Numbered from the stretch's first letter, positions 17,525 to 26,763 are shown. The stretch is 64,000 nucleotides of DNA from an uncultured Christensenellaceae bacterium (GCA_910588645.1 CAJUOY010000006.1:11043-75042), one strand, 5' to 3'. Notes: generated from the sequence alone by a model not told the origin. Program-made: numbers and translations.

Positions 17525-18751
17525 CTATTTGTCTTTTCTCAGTTCGTAATATTTTGCAAGCCCACCGGAAGAAGTTTCCCTATAACTGTTTAAAAGGTCT
17601 TTTCCAGTATTGTACATAGTTTTGACAATGGTGTCGAAGCTTATCTTACGGCTGTCTGCAAGGAAGTTTGCAAGGGACAGCGCGTTTATCGCCCTCATTG
17701 CGGCTACGGCGTTTCTCTCTATGCAGGGAATCTGTACAAGCCCCGCAATGGGATCGCAGGTCAGTCCGAGGTGATGTTCCATAGCAACTTCAGCGGCGTA
17801 CTCTATCTGATCCAATCCCATTTCGAACAATTCCGCCAACGCGGCCGCCGCCATTGAACATGCCGAGCCTATTTCAGCCTGGCAACCGCATTCTGCTCCG
17901 CTTATGGAAGCGTTTTTCTTTATGAGGTTGCCTATAATTCCGCCCGCCGCAAGCGCGTGGATTATCTGCTCGTCGGAAAATCTTCTTTCATCCTGCATAT
18001 ATTTCAAGACGGAAGGGACGACGCCGCACGCACCGCAAGTGGGCGCTGTTACGATCACGCCGCCCGCGGCGTTCTGTTCACCCGTTGCAAAAGCATAGGA
18101 GCATACAAGTCTGTTTTCTCTCGTTTGGGCGGATTCGTCTATATGCCGTTGATTGTAAAGCTTTTGCGCACGGCGCTGCGTGCCCAATATTCCCGGTAAA
18201 ACGCCGTCGGTTGTCAATCCCTCGTGAATGGACTGTTTCATTCTTTCCCATACGTCGGAGAGGAAGTCGAATATTTGCGGGCCTTCGAAGAGTTCCGCAA
18301 ACTGCCAAAGTCTTAAATTATTGGTACGGCAGAATTCCGCTATTTCCGTATATGTATTCAGAGGATAGATCCCGTCGGAGGCATATTTTTCGTATTTTTC
18401 GGGGGGCTCGCCCTCGAAGACTACCGAACCGCCGCCTACGCTGTATACCGTACGCTGTAAAAGAGGTTTATTGCAGGAGTACGCCTCTATCTTCATTGTA
18501 TTCGGGTGAACGGGACAGGGTGTCGTCTCGTCGTGAGCTACCGTACATTTTATCGGTTCGGCGGTCTTGATTATTACGTTATCCGTTCCGTGCCCGTCGC
18601 CCGTCAGTGCGAGCGAGCCGAAAAGCGTAACTTTTATTTCGTCGGCATCGGGACAAAGTCCGCGGACTATCTTTACTGCCCTTTCCGGCCCCATGGTGTG
18701 GGAACTGGAAGGGCCCCTGCCTATTTTATAAATTTCTCTCAAAGATTGCAT
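17525..18751 (-). CDS. sdaA: L-serine ammonia-lyase, Fe-S dependent, single chain
   Basis: Converts L-serine to pyruvate and ammonia using a [4Fe-4S] cluster. The beta domain comes first (IGRGPSSSHTMGP, about residues 8-20) and the alpha domain second (TAPTCGACGVVPS, ECGCQAEIG, LTCDPIAGLVQIPCIERN). At 408 residues it is a little shorter than E. coli SdaA because the beta-alpha linker is compact. There is no SD. A consensus-like promoter places the transcript start at or next to the ATG, so the message appears leaderless. It is a single gene closed by a bidirectional terminator. Confidence 0.93.
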   Translation of the reverse strand: MQSLREIYKIGRGPSSSHTMGPERAVKIVRGLCPDADEIKVTLFGSLALTGDGHGTDNVIIKTAEPIKCTVAHDETTPCPVHPNTMKIEAYSCNKPLLQRTVYSVGGGSVVFEGEPPEKYEKYASDGIYPLNTYTEIAEFCRTNNLRLWQFAELFEGPQIFDFLSDVWERMKQSIHEGLTTDGVLPGILGTQRRAQKLYNQRHIDESAQTRENRLVCSYAFATGEQNAAGGVIVTAPTCGACGVVPSVLKYMQDERRFSDEQIIHALAAGGIIGNLIKKNASISGAECGCQAEIGSACSMAAAALAELFEMGLDQIEYAAEVAMEHHLGLTCDPIAGLVQIPCIERNAVAAMRAINALSLANFLADSRKISFDTIVKTMYNTGKDLLNSYRETSSGGLAKYYELRKDK

Positions 18752-18757
18752 AATTTA

Positions 18758-18786
18758 ATTCTATAATAACGCGCCTTAATTGTCAA
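18758..18786 (-). promoter_or_regulatory. Promoter of L-serine dehydratase, leaderless arrangement
   Basis: Minus strand: TTGACA (18786-18781), 17 nt, TAGAAT (18763-18758). Only 6 nt separate the -10 box from the ATG (18751), so the predicted +1 is the A of the start codon. Confidence 0.72.
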
Positions 18787-18889
18787 TGGGAAAATTCCGA
18801 TAAAAAATATGTAATTTTTTTGTTTAACCTTGCCTTATAAGTTTTATATTATAAGTGTAGCAAAAGTTAACGGAACGAGAGGAGACGCA

Positions 18890-19408
18890 ATGTCAAAGAA
18901 AAAACAGCTCGACGAGCGGGAGACTGCAACGACCGAGGAGACCGCCGAGGAAGTTATTAAAGAACCTTCCGAACTGGAAAAGGCGCAAGCGCTTGCGGAA
19001 GATTACAAACGTAAGTGGTACGCAGTATCTGCCGAGTACGACAATTACAGGAAGCGCAATCAGACGGCGGTATCGCAGGCGTACAAGGACGGAGCGGCGG
19101 AAACGGTTTTAAAGCTTCTGCCCGTAGCGGATAACTTCGGATACGCGCTTGACTCGGCTTCTGACGAAAAGACAAAGTCGGGTATCGACAAGGTAATAAA
19201 AAGTTTCAAAACGATCTTATTGTCGTTCGGCGTTGAAGAAATTCCGGTAAATATCGGGGACGCGTTCGACGAGGCCGTAATGGAGGCTGTACTCGATTTT
19301 CCCTGCGAAGAGGGAGAACAGCCCAACACGGTAAAACAAATTCTTAAAAAAGGCTATAAGAGCGGCGATAAAGTAATTCGTTACGTACAGGTCGCCGTCG
19401 CGCTATAA
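18890..19408 (+). CDS. grpE: Nucleotide exchange factor GrpE
   Basis: GrpE releases ADP from DnaK. The acidic, disordered N-terminus (about 35 residues) leads into a long dimeric coiled coil (ELEKAQALAEDYKRKW, then NYRKRN), followed by the beta-wing domain with the family ending GYKSGDKVIRYVQVAVAL. The ATG at 18890 has the SD GAGAGGAG. An upstream in-frame start at 18830 would add residues lacking homology. Neither hrcA nor a CIRCE operator is seen upstream. A weak promoter candidate is TTTAAC (18823-18828), 18 nt, TATTAT (18847-18852). Heat regulation must be by another route. Confidence 0.95.
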   Translation: MSKKKQLDERETATTEETAEEVIKEPSELEKAQALAEDYKRKWYAVSAEYDNYRKRNQTAVSQAYKDGAAETVLKLLPVADNFGYALDSASDEKTKSGIDKVIKSFKTILLSFGVEEIPVNIGDAFDEAVMEAVLDFPCEEGEQPNTVKQILKKGYKSGDKVIRYVQVAVAL

Positions 19409-19429
19409 AAAACAAAGAGGTAAAAAAAT

Positions 19430-21229
19430 ATGGGAAAAGTAATAGGAATAGATTTGGGAACAACAAACTCGTGCGTTGCCGTTATGGAAGGCGGCGAGCC
19501 CGTAGTTATAGCTAACAGCGAAGGCAACAGAACTACGCCTTCCGTCGTATCGTTCAAAAACGACGGCAGCCGTATAGTCGGACAGGCGGCGAAGCGCCTT
19601 GCGGTTGCATCGCCCGAGAAGACGGTCATTTCGATCAAGCGTCATATGGGAGAGTCGTATAAAGTCGATATAGAAAAGGGTTATTCTCCCCAGGAAATTT
19701 CCGCAATGATTTTATCCAAACTCAAAGCGGACGCGGAGAGCTATCTCGGCGGCAAGGTCACGGACGCGGTAATTACCTGCCCTGCATACTTCAACGACAG
19801 TCAGAGACAGGCTACCAAGGACGCTGGCAAGATTGCGGGCCTTAACGTATTGAGAATTATCAACGAGCCCACTGCGGCGGCGCTTGCTTACGGCCTTGAT
19901 AAACAGGAAGGCAGTCAGAAAGTTATGATATACGACCTCGGCGGCGGTACGTTCGACGTTTCCATACTCGAAATCGGCGACGGTGTATTCGAAGTTCTTG
20001 CAACCAACGGCGACACGCATCTCGGCGGCGACGACTTCGACAATAAGATAATGGATTTCCTTGTGGATACTTTCAAGAAGGAGACGGGTGTAGACCTTTC
20101 CAAGGATAAAAAGGCCCTTCAAAGACTCAAAGAGGCGGCCGAAAAAGCTAAGATAGAGCTTTCGGGTATGACCTCCACAAACGTCAACCTTCCTTTCATT
20201 ACGGTAGTGGACGGCGAACCCCAGCACCTCGATATAGACATTTCAAGACAGAAGTTCGATATGCTGACTTCCGACCTCGTTGACCGCACCGCAGAGCCTA
20301 TGAGAAAGGCTATGAGCGACGCAGGTCTCTCCTACGGAGATATTTCCAAAGTTATCATGGTGGGCGGCTCAACCCGTATTCCCGCTGTATTCAATAAGGT
20401 AAAGAGCGTTACGGGCAAGGAACCCTTCAAGGGAATCAACCCCGACGAGTGCGTTGCGATAGGCGCGGCAATTCAGGGCGGCGTATTGTCCGGCGAGGTC
20501 AAGGACGTGCTTTTGCTCGACGTTATGCCCCTCACTCTCGGTATAGAGACTCTCGGCGGCGTATCTACTCCGCTCATCGAAAGGAATACAACTATCCCCG
20601 TAAAGAAGAGTCAGATTTTCTCCACGGCGGAAAATAATCAGCCCGGCGTTGAAATCAACGTTTTGCAGGGCGAAAGAAAATTCGCCGCAGACAACAAGTC
20701 GCTTGGAAGATTTATGCTTACGGATATTCCTCCCGCACCCCGCGGAGTACCTCAGATAGAAGTAACTTTCGACGTCGACGCAAACGGTATCGTAAACGTA
20801 ACGGCTAAGGACCTCGGAACGGGCAAGAGCACCAATATTACCATAACCGCTTCGACCAATCTTTCGGACGACGATATCGACAAGGCTGTCAAGGACGCGG
20901 AAAAGTATGCGGAAGAAGATAAAAAGCGCAAGGAAGCTGTAGATAATAAGAACAACCTTTCCGGAATGATAGATAACCTTGAAAAGACCGTAAACGAAGC
21001 GGGCGACAAGCTCTCTCCCGAAGATAAGAAAACGGTAGAAGACGCTATTGCCAAGGCTAAAACGGAGCTGGAATCCAACGACAACGACAGGATAAAGGCC
21101 GCGCTGGAAACTCTTACGAAGGAAATTCAGCCTGTTATCGCAAAGATGTATCAGCAGGCTGGCGGCGGAAATCCCGGCGGAGACGGCGGTAACCCCGGCG
21201 GCGATACCGAGTTCAATCAGCATTCTTAA
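19430..21229 (+). CDS. dnaK: Chaperone DnaK (Hsp70)
   Basis: Hsp70 chaperone of 599 residues. The N-terminal ATPase domain starts [13 protein letters not shown], has [11 protein letters not shown] and lacks the extra loop of proteobacterial DnaK, as expected in Gram-positives. The substrate domain contains the EINVLQGER segment, and a helical lid follows. The usual acidic DAEFEEV-type tail is replaced by a short Gly/Asn/Pro run ([15 protein letters not shown]) and TEFNQHS. The SD AGAGG lies 21 nt after grpE. It is second in the grpE-dnaK-dnaJ operon. Confidence 0.97.
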   Translation: MGKVIGIDLGTTNSCVAVMEGGEPVVIANSEGNRTTPSVVSFKNDGSRIVGQAAKRLAVASPEKTVISIKRHMGESYKVDIEKGYSPQEISAMILSKLKADAESYLGGKVTDAVITCPAYFNDSQRQATKDAGKIAGLNVLRIINEPTAAALAYGLDKQEGSQKVMIYDLGGGTFDVSILEIGDGVFEVLATNGDTHLGGDDFDNKIMDFLVDTFKKETGVDLSKDKKALQRLKEAAEKAKIELSGMTSTNVNLPFITVVDGEPQHLDIDISRQKFDMLTSDLVDRTAEPMRKAMSDAGLSYGDISKVIMVGGSTRIPAVFNKVKSVTGKEPFKGINPDECVAIGAAIQGGVLSGEVKDVLLLDVMPLTLGIETLGGVSTPLIERNTTIPVKKSQIFSTAENNQPGVEINVLQGERKFAADNKSLGRFMLTDIPPAPRGVPQIEVTFDVDANGIVNVTAKDLGTGKSTNITITASTNLSDDDIDKAVKDAEKYAEEDKKRKEAVDNKNNLSGMIDNLEKTVNEAGDKLSPEDKKTVEDAIAKAKTELESNDNDRIKAALETLTKEIQPVIAKMYQQAGGGNPGGDGGNPGGDTEFNQHS

Positions 21230-21237
21230 AAATTACG

Positions 21238-21262
21238 AGGGGTGTCGACCGACACCCCTTTA
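21238..21262 (+). terminator. dnaK-dnaJ intergenic hairpin (partial terminator or processing site)
   Basis: AGGGGTGTCG (21238-21247) pairs perfectly with CGACACCCCT (21250-21259) around a 2-nt gap, followed by only TTT and then AAGC. The weak T-run suggests partial termination or 3'-end protection, which would give more DnaK than DnaJ. Confidence 0.6.
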
Positions 21263-21285
21263 AGCGGTTTATAAGGAATTAACAT

Positions 21286-22431
21286 ATGGCGGATAAGAAG
21301 AACTATTACGACGTTCTGGGAGTGTCTAAAACTGCAACTCAGGACGAAATAAAGTCGGCATACAGAAAGCTTGCCAAACAGTATCACCCCGACTTTCACC
21401 CGGGCGACGCGGCGGCTGCGGAAAAGTTCAAAGAGATAAACGAAGCAAACGAAACGCTTTCCGACGAAAATAAGCGCAAGCAATACGACTTCGGTTTAGA
21501 GCATCCCGGGATGGGCGGAAACCCGTTCGGCGGCGGGGGCTTCAGCGGTTTCGGCGGCGGAATGGGCGGCTTCGAGGACATTATAAATTCGGTGTTCGGC
21601 GGCGGCTTCGGCGGACGCACAGAGCGCGCAAGGCCGCGCGGGGCGGACGTTCAGCACACTATCAATCTTTCCTTCCTCGACGCGATTAAAGGCTGTACCA
21701 AGACGGTCAGCTATATGCGGAACGAGCCCTGCGCTTCCTGCGCGGGTACGGGCGCAAAGGACGGAAAGGCCTTTCAGAACTGTCAGCGTTGCGGCGGTTC
21801 GGGTAGGGTAAAGTTCCAGCAGGATACTATTTTCGGCAGAACCATTCAGGTAGGCGCGTGTCCCGATTGCGGCGGCACGGGCAAAAAAATACTGGACAGA
21901 TGTCCCGATTGCAAGGGTAAAGGTTATCAGCGTAAGGAGACCAGCTTCGCTATAAATATTCCCGCGGGCGTCGACCGCGACAGTAGCTTAAGAAAGCGAG
22001 GTTTCGGTCAGGCGGCAGGCAACGGCGGGGAAAACGGAGACCTCTACATTTACTTTCAGATTGAACCTCATAAACTTTTGCACCGTGAGGACAGGGATTT
22101 GTACGTTACCGTTCCCATATCTTACAAAACTGCGGTTGAGGGCGGCAAAATTTTTGTCCCCGGCATTGACGACGTTATGGAACTGACTATCCCCGAATGC
22201 ACTCCGTCGGGCACGCGCTTCTGTATGCGCGGAAAGGGAGTAAAAACCGTTCAAGGTACGGGCAATCTGTACGTTACAGTGGAGATAGACGTGCCCTCGA
22301 AGTTATCTCGTGATCAACATAAAAAGTTGGGCGATTATGAGGACAGCGTTCCTTTGAAGTCCTGCGGAAAGATGAACAAGTATTCCGACTTGGTTTCCGC
22401 ACTGTACGGAAAGAAAATTGATAAACAATAA
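21286..22431 (+). CDS. dnaJ: Co-chaperone DnaJ (Hsp40)
   Basis: Type I Hsp40 that delivers substrates to DnaK and stimulates its ATPase. J domain at residues 5-70 with HPD at 34-36, Gly/Phe-rich linker (about 75-115), a zinc domain with four CxxCxGxG repeats ([32 protein letters not shown]) and two C-terminal beta domains. The 381 residues are normal for the family. The SD AAGGA lies upstream of the ATG. It is last in the operon, preceded by a hairpin and followed by a moderate terminator. Confidence 0.97.
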   Translation: MADKKNYYDVLGVSKTATQDEIKSAYRKLAKQYHPDFHPGDAAAAEKFKEINEANETLSDENKRKQYDFGLEHPGMGGNPFGGGGFSGFGGGMGGFEDIINSVFGGGFGGRTERARPRGADVQHTINLSFLDAIKGCTKTVSYMRNEPCASCAGTGAKDGKAFQNCQRCGGSGRVKFQQDTIFGRTIQVGACPDCGGTGKKILDRCPDCKGKGYQRKETSFAINIPAGVDRDSSLRKRGFGQAAGNGGENGDLYIYFQIEPHKLLHREDRDLYVTVPISYKTAVEGGKIFVPGIDDVMELTIPECTPSGTRFCMRGKGVKTVQGTGNLYVTVEIDVPSKLSRDQHKKLGDYEDSVPLKSCGKMNKYSDLVSALYGKKIDKQ

Positions 22432-22438
22432 AATATCG

Positions 22439-22473
22439 GGCGAGACTGCGAAATTTCCGCGGTCCCGCCTTTA
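22439..22473 (+). terminator. Probable terminator after dnaJ
   Basis: An imperfect 12-bp stem (GGCGAGACTGCG with CGCGGTCCCGCC, one mismatch and one wobble) is followed by TTTAAATT. Confidence 0.6.
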
Positions 22474-22487
22474 AATTATTAGTATAT

Positions 22488-22693
22488 TGTGGATAACCGT
22501 AAAAAATTACTTATTTTTGTACAAAAATATACGAGTTATCCACTTAAAGTTATACACATTTTGCTGTTGAAAAGGTTTAATTCACAATAAATGCATAAAA
22601 GTTATCCACACATTATTAACATTTAATAAAATAGGATATAAAACTGTCTTTTTTCGACATAATTTTTAATTATACGCATAAAAGTTATCCACA
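22488..22693. other. Cluster of DnaA boxes
   Basis: Perfect TTATCCACA boxes lie at 22488-22496 (minus strand), 22602-22610 and 22685-22693. A TTATACACA box, also matching TTATNCACA, is at 22550-22558. One-mismatch boxes are at 22536-22544 (TTATCCACT) and 22670-22678 (TTATACGCA). The surroundings are very AT-rich, in a 436-bp gap with no gene. It could be a replication origin, a DnaA-titration site or a DnaA-controlled promoter region. No dnaA or dnaN is in the window, so origin function is unproven. Confidence 0.75.
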
Positions 22694-22756
22694 AATGAAT
22701 AAAATAAACTATTGAACCGAATAAACATTCAATTCGTCATAAACATTGTTTTAGCG

Positions 22757-22785
22757 TTGACATTAAAGGCTTTTTAATATATAAT
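22757..22785 (+). promoter_or_regulatory. Perfect-consensus promoter upstream of MATE gene
   Basis: TTGACA (22757-22762), 17 nt, TATAAT (22780-22785), start near 22792. It is 64 bp from the last DnaA box. Confidence 0.85.
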
Positions 22786-22820
22786 TCAGTAAGAAATAGT
22801 ATTTGACTTTTTTCGCACCC

Positions 22821-22847
22821 CGCGGATATTCCGCGCGGCGCTTTTTT
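22821..22847 (+). terminator. Terminator-like hairpin in the MATE leader
   Basis: CGCGGA (22821-22826) pairs with TCCGCG (22830-22835) around TAT, with extra flanking G-C pairing possible, then CTTTTTT. It sits between the promoter start (~22792) and the ATG (22868). It is either an attenuator of the MATE gene or the end of a ~55-nt small RNA. Confidence 0.6.
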
Positions 22848-22867
22848 AATAGGACGGAAAGCTATTT

Positions 22868-24253
22868 ATGAGGATAGGTCTGCACGAGCATTTTACTTTA
22901 AAAAAATTGTTAGTATTCGTATTGCCTTCCATAGTAATGATGGTGTTCACAAGCATTTATTCTGTTGTGGACGGTCTTTTCGTTGCCAATTTTGCGGGCG
23001 AAGAGGCGGTTGCGGCTATAAATCTTATATATCCGTTGTTTATGGTTTTCGGCTCTATAGGCTTTATGATAGGCGCGGGCGGAAGCGCATTGGTCTCCAA
23101 GACTTTGGGCGAAGGGGACAGGGACAAGGCGAACAGATACTTTTCTATGCTGGTGTGTCTCACGGGCGGTATAGGCGTATTGATTGCGGTAGGCGGGCAA
23201 TTTGCCGTAGAACCCGTAGCAAGATTGCTTGGGGCAAACGATGAACCTATTTTCGGATATTGTGTAATTTACGGAAGAATAATTCTCGGTACACAGCCTT
23301 TCTTTATTTTACAGAACATCTTCCAAAGCTTTTTCGTAACAGCGGAAAAGCCCCGTCTCGGACTTGTTGCAACCGCCTCGGCAGGAATACTCAATATGGT
23401 GCTTGACGCCGTGTTCGTTGCGGGGTGCGGCTGGGGGCTTACGGGCGCGGCCGTCGCCACTGCGATCAGTCAAGTATACGGCGGAGTATTGCCCATAATC
23501 TATTTCCTTTCCAAAAACAACAGCTTATTGAAGCTTACCAAATTCAGGTTTTACGGAAAAGCCTTTTTAAAGGCCTGTACAAACGGTTCGTCTGAGTTCT
23601 TTTCCAACGTCTCTTCCGCGGTAGTGGTTATACTGTATAATTTCCAGATACAGGCGATATTGGGCGACGAACTGGGTAAATCGGGCGTTGCGGCATACGG
23701 TTCCATAATGTATATCGCTATGATTTTCTTTTCTATGTTTATGGGCTACGCCGTAGGAAGCGCTCCGCTTATGGGGTATAATTACGGCGCGGGCAACCGT
23801 ACGGAGATGAAAAACCTCTATAAGAAGGGTATGCTGATAATGCTTGTGACGGGACTGTCTATGTTCGGGCTATCGGAAGCATTGGCGTATCCGTTTATGA
23901 AGATATTCGGTTATAAGCAGGAAGTATTCGAAATGGCTTTAAGGGGCTTCAGAATTTATTCCGTAGTATTCCTTATGTGCGGGTTCAATATTTACGGCTC
24001 TGCGCTGTTCACTTCACTGAATAACGGACTTATCTCCGCGCTTATTTCGTTTATGCGATCGGTAGTATTTCAAATTACGGCGGTAATGGTTTTACCGATA
24101 TTTATGGGACTGGACGGCGTATGGTCGGCCGCGATAGTCGCAGACGTGCTGTCGCTGTTGCTTACGGTGATATTTATGGTCGCCTATCATAAGCGATACG
24201 GCTATTACGGAAAAGAAAAATTGTGTGATGAAAATAAAAAGAGCGGCGTTTAA
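22868..24253 (+). CDS. MATE family efflux transporter
   Basis: Multidrug and toxin extrusion family antiporter with 12 predicted helices in two similar halves, 461 residues, coupled to Na+ or H+. The family pattern is visible at the start (LPSIVMMVFTSIYSVVDGLFV), in GFMIGAGGSALVSKTLGEGD and in the mid-protein GYAVGSAPLMGYNYGAGN. The substrate is unknown. The SD is weak (AGGACGGAAAG, rather far from the ATG). The leader carries a terminator-like hairpin, so expression may be attenuated. The C-terminus overlaps the stem of the following bidirectional terminator. Confidence 0.9.
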   Translation: MRIGLHEHFTLKKLLVFVLPSIVMMVFTSIYSVVDGLFVANFAGEEAVAAINLIYPLFMVFGSIGFMIGAGGSALVSKTLGEGDRDKANRYFSMLVCLTGGIGVLIAVGGQFAVEPVARLLGANDEPIFGYCVIYGRIILGTQPFFILQNIFQSFFVTAEKPRLGLVATASAGILNMVLDAVFVAGCGWGLTGAAVATAISQVYGGVLPIIYFLSKNNSLLKLTKFRFYGKAFLKACTNGSSEFFSNVSSAVVVILYNFQIQAILGDELGKSGVAAYGSIMYIAMIFFSMFMGYAVGSAPLMGYNYGAGNRTEMKNLYKKGMLIMLVTGLSMFGLSEALAYPFMKIFGYKQEVFEMALRGFRIYSVVFLMCGFNIYGSALFTSLNNGLISALISFMRSVVFQITAVMVLPIFMGLDGVWSAAIVADVLSLLLTVIFMVAYHKRYGYYGKEKLCDENKKSGV

Positions 24254-24265
24254 CCGCTCTTTTTT
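24237..24265. terminator. Bidirectional terminator overlapping the MATE stop
   Basis: GAGCGG (24241-24246) pairs with CCGCTC (24254-24259), extended by A/T pairs, with T- and A-runs on both sides. It serves the convergent MATE and ABC transporter units. Confidence 0.82.
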
Positions 24266-24269
24266 ATTT

Positions 24270-25190
24270 TTAAAGCACCTTGGATAAGAAGTCTTTAAGT
24301 CTCTCGTTTTCAGGCGCTCCGAATATCTGATCGGGCGTGCCCTGCTCCAGTATTTTTCCGCCGTCCATAAAGAAAACTCTTGTTGCAACCTCGCGCGCAA
24401 AACCCATTTCGTGAGTCACTATCACCATAGTCATACCCTCGGTAGCAAGTTCTTTAATGAGTTGCAGAACTTCGCCGACCATTTCGGGATCAAGGGCGGA
24501 GGTGGGTTCGTCGAAGAGCATTACCTTGGGATTCATCGCCAGCGCGCGCACTATGGCTATACGCTGTCTTTGTCCGCCCGAAAGGGTGGAAGGATAGACG
24601 TCGGCTTTTTCTTCCAACCCGATACGTTTTAAAAGGCGCATTGCATTCTGTTTAGCATCGTCTTTTATTTTTGCTTTCGTCGTTTGAAGGGGCAGAACGG
24701 GGAGTTTATTATCCTTTTTTCTGAAAAGGTTTAAAAATTTAATCTTAAAATTTTCCCGTTTTTGTTTGTTTAATTCGCGGATGCCTATGTGTAAGGGCGC
24801 GAGAGTGATGTTTTTGAGAACGGTCATATTGTTGAACAGGTTGAACTGCTGAAATACCATTCCCATACGTCTGCGCTGAACGTTGATGTTCACTTTGAGA
24901 TCGCATAGATTGTTTCCCTCGAAAAAGACGTATCCGTCGGTAGGATCTTCCAACACGTTTAGACAGCGTAAAAAAGTACTTTTTCCGCTTCCTGAAGGAC
25001 CTATTATCGCAATTTTTTCCCCGTTAAAAATCTTTTCCGATATACCGTCCAAAACTTTGAGTTTGCCGTATTCCTTGGTAAGGTGCTGTACTTCGAGGAG
25101 GGCGTTCACATCGTAAGGCTCTACGGGAGTCTTGCGCTTGTTCTGAAATTTAGGAGTGTAGATTTTTTCCTTTTTAACTGCGCTTTTCAT
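24270..25190 (-). CDS. Polar amino-acid ABC transporter ATPase with unusual insert
   Basis: GlnQ-type ATPase powering amino-acid uptake. Walker A GPSGSGKS (64-71), Q loop FQQFNLF, signature LSGGQ (203-207), Walker B VMLFDE (223-228) and the H-loop His are present. Two features are unusual: a basic N-terminal extension of about 28 residues, and an insert of about 40 mostly basic residues (139-178, including [16 protein letters not shown]) in the helical subdomain, where homologues pass directly from APLHIG to the [10 protein letters not shown] helix. The SD AGGAGG is strong and the start overlaps the permease end by 17 nt. Confidence 0.92.
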   Translation of the reverse strand: MKSAVKKEKIYTPKFQNKRKTPVEPYDVNALLEVQHLTKEYGKLKVLDGISEKIFNGEKIAIIGPSGSGKSTFLRCLNVLEDPTDGYVFFEGNNLCDLKVNINVQRRRMGMVFQQFNLFNNMTVLKNITLAPLHIGIRELNKQKRENFKIKFLNLFRKKDNKLPVLPLQTTKAKIKDDAKQNAMRLLKRIGLEEKADVYPSTLSGGQRQRIAIVRALAMNPKVMLFDEPTSALDPEMVGEVLQLIKELATEGMTMVIVTHEMGFAREVATRVFFMDGGKILEQGTPDQIFGAPENERLKDFLSKVL

Positions 25191-25866
25191 TTCTCTTGAA
25201 CCTCCTTTCTATCAGTCTGATTATAACCGTTACTATTAAAATCAGCACGAAATAAATCAAAGCCAGGGTTATATACGGTACGAAATATTCGAATGTCGAG
25301 TCCGCAATGGCTTTAAACGCTCTCGTAAGATCGCAAAGTCCTATGACGCTGACGATAGAAGTCTCCTTTAAAAGGGAAATAAACTCGTTGCCGATAGTGG
25401 GCACGACGTTTTTGATCGCCTGCGGAAGAACCACGCGCACCATAGTTACGGGGAAACTCAAACCAAGCGAACGTCCGGCTTCCATTTGCCCCTTGTCTAC
25501 GCTTGTTATTCCGCTGCGGATTATTTCCGCCATATACGCGCCGCTGTTCAAACCGAAGATCAAAGATACCTCTGCGACCGGGGGGATTTTCACGCTTATG
25601 AATACGGCGAAGTGTAGGAGCAGCAGTTGCACCATCATAGGGGTTCCGCGGAATATCGCAATATAGAGATCGGTAATTCTTTTTAAAATCTTAACTACGA
25701 CGTTTTCCTGGGGGATTATTTGAATTGTGGCCAGTATGCAACCTATAAAAAATCCGAGTAAAAGACCGAACACGGCGATTAAAGCCGTGTTCTGCAATCC
25801 TTCGAGAACGGTTTGAAAGGTTCCCGGGTTGGTAAATCTGTTCCAGAAAATTTCAAAATTACTCAT
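25174..25866 (-). CDS. Polar amino-acid ABC transporter permease
   Basis: HEAM-type permease (GlnP/HisM-like) of 230 residues with five to six membrane helices. The EAA loop that docks the ATPase is [21 protein letters not shown]. It starts 2 nt after the stop of the binding-protein gene without an SD of its own, suggesting translational coupling. It forms one importer with the flanking binding protein and ATPase. A homodimer is expected because only one permease gene is present. Confidence 0.93.
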   Translation of the reverse strand: MSNFEIFWNRFTNPGTFQTVLEGLQNTALIAVFGLLLGFFIGCILATIQIIPQENVVVKILKRITDLYIAIFRGTPMMVQLLLLHFAVFISVKIPPVAEVSLIFGLNSGAYMAEIIRSGITSVDKGQMEAGRSLGLSFPVTMVRVVLPQAIKNVVPTIGNEFISLLKETSIVSVIGLCDLTRAFKAIADSTFEYFVPYITLALIYFVLILIVTVIIRLIERRFKRNEKRS

Positions 25867-25868
25867 AA

Positions 25869-26723
25869 TTACTTATTCATACTTTTTACGATCATAAGAG
25901 AGGGCTGTTTGTCGAGCATAACGGCGTTTAATTTACCGTTGCGTAAATCCATCATTGCAAGCGCGCCCGTGTTAAGACCTTTGGTTTTAAGATTTTTAAA
26001 TCCGGGATAATCGAATGCTTCGTCGCCGAAGGAATACATATAACCAGTTGTTCCCGCCTGAGTACCTATTATATAATTTTCATTTTGTTTTTTCAATATA
26101 TCTTCTACTTCCTGCGCGGTAGTGCAGTTGTCAAAGGTAGTATCGCTTTCAAGCACGGTAAGCACCTGAGCGGAAGTATAGTAGCCCGTTGTAAAATCAA
26201 CCTGTTCCTTGCGGGTTTCGTTGACGGTTATGCCCGCCATTCCTATCGCGCAAACACCCTTTTGCACGTTCGGAATAATAGAGTCGAAATCCATATCGCT
26301 TATGTAAAGAGTTTTGCCAAGCTTCTTTGCTATGTTATAGGCAATCTCGATATCTACCCCCACAAACGCGCTATTATCGTTATAGGATTCGAAGGGGGGA
26401 AAGTATGCGTTGGTTGCAACGACAAAGTCATTGCTCTGAGCGGAGGCGGTTTTATTGGTATAACTGAAATCGGCTTCTCCGCTGAAATATGAGTTTATAA
26501 GAGCGTCAAGCGAGCCGTCGTTCTTCCATTCGGCTAAAAATCCATTTATCTGATCTAAGAGCTCTCCGTTGTTCTTGGAAACGGCAAAAGCGTACTCTTC
26601 GCTTGTCAGTTCTATGTCTATGACCTTCAATTTGGCGCCGCTGTTGCCCGAACAGGCGGAAGCGGAAATAAGACAGGCGGCGGACATTGCGCAAGCTGCG
26701 ACGGAAAGTAATGCTTTTTTCAT
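25869..26723 (-). CDS. Amino-acid binding lipoprotein, apparently circularly permuted
   Basis: Extracytoplasmic solute-binding protein family 3 (GlnH-like). A signal peptide ends at C24 (lipobox SAC). Residues 31-80 (LKVIDIELTSEEYAFAV then GELLDQINGFLAEWKNDG) are what normally forms the C-terminal end of this family. A Ser/Thr/Ala linker (about 82-97) follows. The normal N-terminal start comes at about 99 (FVVATNAYFPPFESY) and the protein stops at residue 284 soon after the LNAVMLDKQPS hinge, exactly where the moved segment would follow. This is a permuted fold, still plausible because natural N- and C-ends lie close together. First gene of the transporter operon. Confidence 0.9.
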   Translation of the reverse strand: MKKALLSVAACAMSAACLISASACSGNSGAKLKVIDIELTSEEYAFAVSKNNGELLDQINGFLAEWKNDGSLDALINSYFSGEADFSYTNKTASAQSNDFVVATNAYFPPFESYNDNSAFVGVDIEIAYNIAKKLGKTLYISDMDFDSIIPNVQKGVCAIGMAGITVNETRKEQVDFTTGYYTSAQVLTVLESDTTFDNCTTAQEVEDILKKQNENYIIGTQAGTTGYMYSFGDEAFDYPGFKNLKTKGLNTGALAMMDLRNGKLNAVMLDKQPSLMIVKSMNK

Positions 26724-26763
26724 ATTTTTAACCTCTTTTATTGAATTTCATTTTGTGATTAAA

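Noticed and set aside
18780..18890. CIRCE operator before grpE
   Set aside because: No TTAGCACTC/GAGTGCTAA arms found; the AT-rich region only offers a weak promoter.
20369..21223. 284-codon minus-strand open frame opposite dnaK
   Set aside because: Mirror frame of dnaK codon usage; composition is implausible and no start signals exist.
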